From Kocuria rosea subsp. polaris (lineage in GTDB: Bacteria > Actinomycetota > Actinomycetes > Actinomycetales > Micrococcaceae), in contig MLDA01000025.1 in assembly GCA_023896275.1 (NCBI GenBank), positions 1 through 44,308 on the forward strand: a stretch of 44,308 nucleotides of DNA, read 5' to 3'. Of the stretch, positions 42,156 through 44,308 are shown one piece after another; position 1 is the first letter of the stretch; the number at the start of each line of letters is the position of its first letter. Under the pieces are notes generated by a model that was not told the DNA's origin, did no database searches, and was given only the letters and a program-made list of their open reading frames with translations. A program made the position numbers and the translations under genes.

Positions 42156-42171
42156 GTTAATAAGCATTAAC
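42156..42171. promoter_or_regulatory. A/T-rich palindrome GTTAAT-AAGC-ATTAAC
   Basis: A perfect 6-bp inverted repeat with a four-base centre, inside an A/T-rich island upstream of the cytochrome gene. It looks like an operator, for example of a MarR- or TetR-type regulator. The regulator is not identified. Confidence 0.4.
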
Positions 42172-42277
42172 TATCGCGACGGCGGTGCCACGTTGCGCGT
42201 CTCGTGCCGTGACATGGTGCACCCCGGCGGCCGCCGACTTGTATCCTGAGGGGCGTTGCCCGGTGAAAGGAATGGAT

Positions 42278-43213
42278 GTGAACGCGTCACCTTCGACGAA
42301 GACCCCCGCTGGCGGATCAAAGCTGTGGGCGAGGTACGGCATCGCGGCGGCTGTGGCCGTCGTCGTGTTGGCCCTCCTGGTGCTCGGCTCCCGGTGGCTC
42401 GTCACCCTCGAGTCGGTGCAGGACTTTCTGCGCGCCTACCCGGGACACACTCCACTGCCGGCCGGCACCGCCGAGGGGCTGCCCGCGTGGCTCGGGTGGC
42501 AGCACTTCCTGAACATGTTCTTCCTGTTCCTGATCATCAAGACCGGTTGGCAGGTGCGGACCCAGCAGCGTCCGCCGGCGAACTGGACGCGCAACAACAA
42601 GGGTCTAATCAAGACCAAGAACCCGCCGAAGCGCATCAGCATCAACCTGTGGTTCCACCTGACGTTGGACGCGCTGTGGGTGCTCAACGGTCTGGTCTTC
42701 ATGGTGCTGATCTTCGCGACCGGTCACTGGGTGCGTATCGTTCCGACGAGCTGGGACGTCTTCCCCAACGCGCTCTCCGCCGGGCTGCAGTACTTGTCGC
42801 TGAACTGGCCGATGGAAAACGGGTGGGTGAACTACAACTCGCTTCAGCTGCTGGCCTACTTCCTGACGGTCTTCGTCGCGGCACCGCTGGCCATCGCCAC
42901 GGGCCTGCGCATGTCGGAGGTCTGGCCGAAGAAGGCCGCCATCAACAAGATCTACCCCATCGAACTGGCCCGCGCCGTTCACCTGCCCACCATGGTCTAC
43001 TTCGTCCTCTTCGTCATTGCTCACGTCGCGCTCGTGTTGGCGACGGGTGCGCGGGCGAATCTGAACCACATGTTCGCCGCGCGGAGCGACGACGGTTGGC
43101 TCGGCTTCTGGGTCTTCGTTGTCGCGGTGCTCGTCAGCGTCGCTGCGGTGGTCTTCTCGAAGCCCGTGGTCATCGCCCCGATCGCCAACCTGACGGGTCG
43201 CGTGAGCCGCTGA
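42278..43213 (+). CDS. Cytochrome b561/b6-type membrane protein
   Basis: A 311-residue membrane protein with about five or six hydrophobic helices. His residues inside or at the ends of helices (WQHFLNMFF, WFHLTLD, AVHLPTMVYF, IAHVALV) fit a di-haem b-type cytochrome such as the membrane subunit of formate dehydrogenases or molybdoenzymes. The usual molybdopterin oxidoreductase partner is not adjacent. I choose the GTG at 42278 because AAAGGA lies six bases upstream; the ATG at 42272 leaves only one base of spacing but is possible. A candidate -10, TATCCT, is at 42242-42247. The gene sits alone between the two initiator tRNA units. Confidence 0.75.
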   Translation: MNASPSTKTPAGGSKLWARYGIAAAVAVVVLALLVLGSRWLVTLESVQDFLRAYPGHTPLPAGTAEGLPAWLGWQHFLNMFFLFLIIKTGWQVRTQQRPPANWTRNNKGLIKTKNPPKRISINLWFHLTLDALWVLNGLVFMVLIFATGHWVRIVPTSWDVFPNALSAGLQYLSLNWPMENGWVNYNSLQLLAYFLTVFVAAPLAIATGLRMSEVWPKKAAINKIYPIELARAVHLPTMVYFVLFVIAHVALVLATGARANLNHMFAARSDDGWLGFWVFVVAVLVSVAAVVFSKPVVIAPIANLTGRVSR

Positions 43214-43247
43214 GCGTCGTTTGTGATCGGGTGGGGAGGCGCCCGAT

Positions 43248-43276
43248 TTGGCATCGGGCCACAGGCTCTGTATAGT
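43248..43276 (+). promoter_or_regulatory. Strong promoter of the second initiator tRNA
   Basis: TTGGCA (43248-43253), a 17-bp spacer and TATAGT (43271-43276) form a near-consensus promoter 12 bases before the tRNA. Confidence 0.78.
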
Positions 43277-43288
43277 TGTATCTCGCGC

Positions 43289-43362
43289 CGCGGGGTGGAG
43301 CAGTTCGGTAGCTCGCCGGGCTCATAACCCGGAGGTCAGAGGTTCAAATCCTCTCCCCGCAA
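43289..43362 (+). tRNA. Initiator tRNA-fMet (CAT), copy 2
   Basis: Identical in all 74 positions to the copy at 41922-41995, including the C1-A72 mismatch and CAT anticodon; CCA is not encoded. It has a stronger promoter than copy 1, so it may be the main source of initiator tRNA. Confidence 0.95.
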
Positions 43363-43368
43363 CGAGAA

Positions 43369-43406
43369 AGCAGGCCCTGACTTGGGAAACCAAGTCAGGG
43401 CCTGCT
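43369..43406 (+). terminator. Terminator of the second initiator tRNA
   Basis: A 17-bp perfect stem (43369-43385 with 43390-43406) with a GAAA tetraloop, the same sequence as after copy 1 but without the T-rich tail. It converges on pspA, whose stop is 24 bases beyond, and may serve both strands. Confidence 0.9.
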
Positions 43407-43429
43407 GCGTTAAGCGGTGCGTTCAGGCG

Positions 43430-44203
43430 TCAGGCTCCGTGGTAGCTGGAGCCCTCGATCTCGGCCGCGCCTTCGCCCAGCGCCCCCGGGTTCTTCCCCT
43501 GCTTGAGCGCCGCCAGCCGCGCCTCGACCTCGAGTTCCTCGCCCAGGTCCTCGAGCTCCTCGAACTGCGAGTCGAGGCTTGAGGCGGCCAGCTCGTTGGC
43601 GCCGAGAACACGGGCCTCCTCGCGGCGGATCTTCTCCTCGAAACGCGAGACCTCCGAGCTCGGATCCATGATGTCGATGCTCTTGATCGCGTCGTGCACC
43701 TGGTTCTGCGCGTCGGCGGCCTTGGCCCGGGCGACCAACTCGTCGCGCTTGGCGATCAGCTGCTGGCGCTTGTTCTTCATCTGCTCGAGGCCGGACTTGA
43801 GCTTTTCGACGACCTGCTCCTGCGAGGCGATCGTCGGAGCGGACGACCGGACCTCGGATTCGGCCTGCATCTGCCGCTGGATGGCGACCTTGGCCAGGCT
43901 GTCGTACTTGGCGGCCCGCGCATCGTCGCCGTTGTTTCGCTCCTGGTCCGCACGGCTGGACGCGGCCAGCGCCTTGTTGCCCCAGTCGGCCGCGTTGCGG
44001 GTGTCCTCGTCGCGGTCCTGCTGCATCAGGCGGAGGTTACCGATGGTCTGCGCGATCGCGGACTCGGCCTCGGCGATGTTGTTGGTGTAGTCGCGCAGCA
44101 TCTGATCCAGCATCTTCTCCGGGTCCTCGGCCTGGTCGAGGATCGAGTTGATGTTGGCTTTCGCGAGCTGGGCGATGCGCCCGAAGATCGACTGCTTCTG
44201 CAT
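43430..44203 (-). CDS. pspA: PspA/IM30 family envelope-stress protein
   Basis: A 257-residue, almost wholly helical coiled-coil protein of the PspA/IM30/Vipp1 family. It starts with the amphipathic helix SIFGRIAQLAKANINSILDQ and continues with AEDPEKMLDQMLRDY, the family signature. The long coil is rich in Gln/Glu/Arg, with SQEQVVEKLKSGLEQM in the middle. Such proteins form ESCRT-III-like assemblies on the inner membrane face and protect it under stress. The C-terminal 40 residues are acidic and Gly-rich. The ATG at 44203 has GAAAGG upstream. The neighbouring gene upstream (TPM-type) is a usual partner in actinobacteria. Confidence 0.92.
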   Translation of the reverse strand: MQKQSIFGRIAQLAKANINSILDQAEDPEKMLDQMLRDYTNNIAEAESAIAQTIGNLRLMQQDRDEDTRNAADWGNKALAASSRADQERNNGDDARAAKYDSLAKVAIQRQMQAESEVRSSAPTIASQEQVVEKLKSGLEQMKNKRQQLIAKRDELVARAKAADAQNQVHDAIKSIDIMDPSSEVSRFEEKIRREEARVLGANELAASSLDSQFEELEDLGEELEVEARLAALKQGKNPGALGEGAAEIEGSSYHGA

Positions 44204-44262
44204 GGTGTGTACCTTTCGCTGGAGATGTTGTTGGTCGTGTCGTCGGAAATCGATTGTCTGGG

Positions 44263-44308
44263 TCAGAAGTTGCCGCCGCCGCCGGAGAAGCCCCCGCCGC
44301 CGCCGAAC
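44263..44308 (-). CDS. 3' end of a Gly-rich TPM-domain (YgcG-type) protein
   Basis: The last 14 codons of a minus-strand gene read FGGGGGFSGGGGNF before a TGA stop. This glycine/phenylalanine tail is typical of TPM-domain membrane proteins (YgcG family) that are often encoded next to pspA in actinobacteria. The domain itself is outside the window, so identity rests on the tail and context. The pspA start lies 59 bases downstream. Confidence 0.6.
   Translation of the reverse strand, partial: FGGGGGFSGGGGNF

Noticed and set aside
41922-43406. Phage or island integration using the tRNA 3' end as attachment site
   Set aside because: The repeats are whole tRNA genes with terminators, and no integrase or phage-like gene lies between them; only one cytochrome gene is present.
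1-44308. CRISPR arrays, insertion sequences or prophage
   Set aside because: No spaced short direct repeats, transposase or phage structural genes were seen on either strand.

Overview
The window is G+C-rich chromosomal DNA from an actinobacterium, most likely a Micrococcaceae-like member of the Micrococcales (Arthrobacter/Kocuria relatives). The reasons are the codon bias towards G/C in third positions, the frequent GTG and TTG starts, the coproporphyrin-dependent haem gene set (HemY, ChdC, ferrochelatase), and actinobacterial families such as AdnAB, UvrD2, DUF3107, UPF0182 and DUF2342. From memory, much of the gene content and order matches the Rv3193c-Rv3211 region of Mycobacterium tuberculosis (UPF0182, Lon-like PDZ protease, DUF2342, UvrD2, NudC, AdnB, AdnA, an alkyltransferase-like gene, MoeZ, TetR, DUF3107, MiaE-like, RhlE-like helicase). 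A complete haem cluster and metNIQ lie inside that block here.

Layout. 1-295: edge of a DUF222/13E12-type gene. 448-6210: PHP phosphoesterase, orphan DNA methyltransferase, DEAD-box RNA helicase, RNB exoribonuclease and a MiaE-like ferritin-fold protein. 6282-8534: DUF3107, TetR regulator and the adenylyltransferase-rhodanese MoeZ. 8683-18795: haem biosynthesis, with hemA divergent from hemE-hemY-chdC-hemH-hemC-hemD-hemB-hemL; this covers the route from glutamyl-tRNA to haem. 18881-21502: metN-metI-metQ, a methionine ABC importer read leftward. 21653-34157: DNA repair and nucleic-acid enzymes (DEDDh exonuclease, alkyltransferase-like protein, AdnA, AdnB, an APH-type kinase, NudC, UvrD2). 34163-41768: an orphan ThiF-like protein, a YgjP-type metallopeptidase, a DUF2342 zincin-like protein, a membrane-anchored PDZ/Lon-like protease and the UPF0182 membrane protein. 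41922-43406: two identical initiator tRNA genes, each with the same terminator, flanking a b-type cytochrome gene. 43430-44308: PspA/IM30 and the end of a Gly-rich TPM-type protein.

Regulatory themes. Many first genes of transcription units have a TANNNT-like -10 box ending 6-7 bases before the start codon, which predicts leaderless mRNAs. Long GC-rich perfect hairpins sit between convergent units (6222-6267, 18811-18864). I found no CRISPR array, insertion sequence, prophage or clearly foreign island. The window is mainly a conserved housekeeping region. Its most unusual parts are the orphan E1-like/metalloprotease neighbourhood, the duplicated tRNA-terminator units, variant active sites in several repair and RNA enzymes, and the pervasive leaderless architecture.
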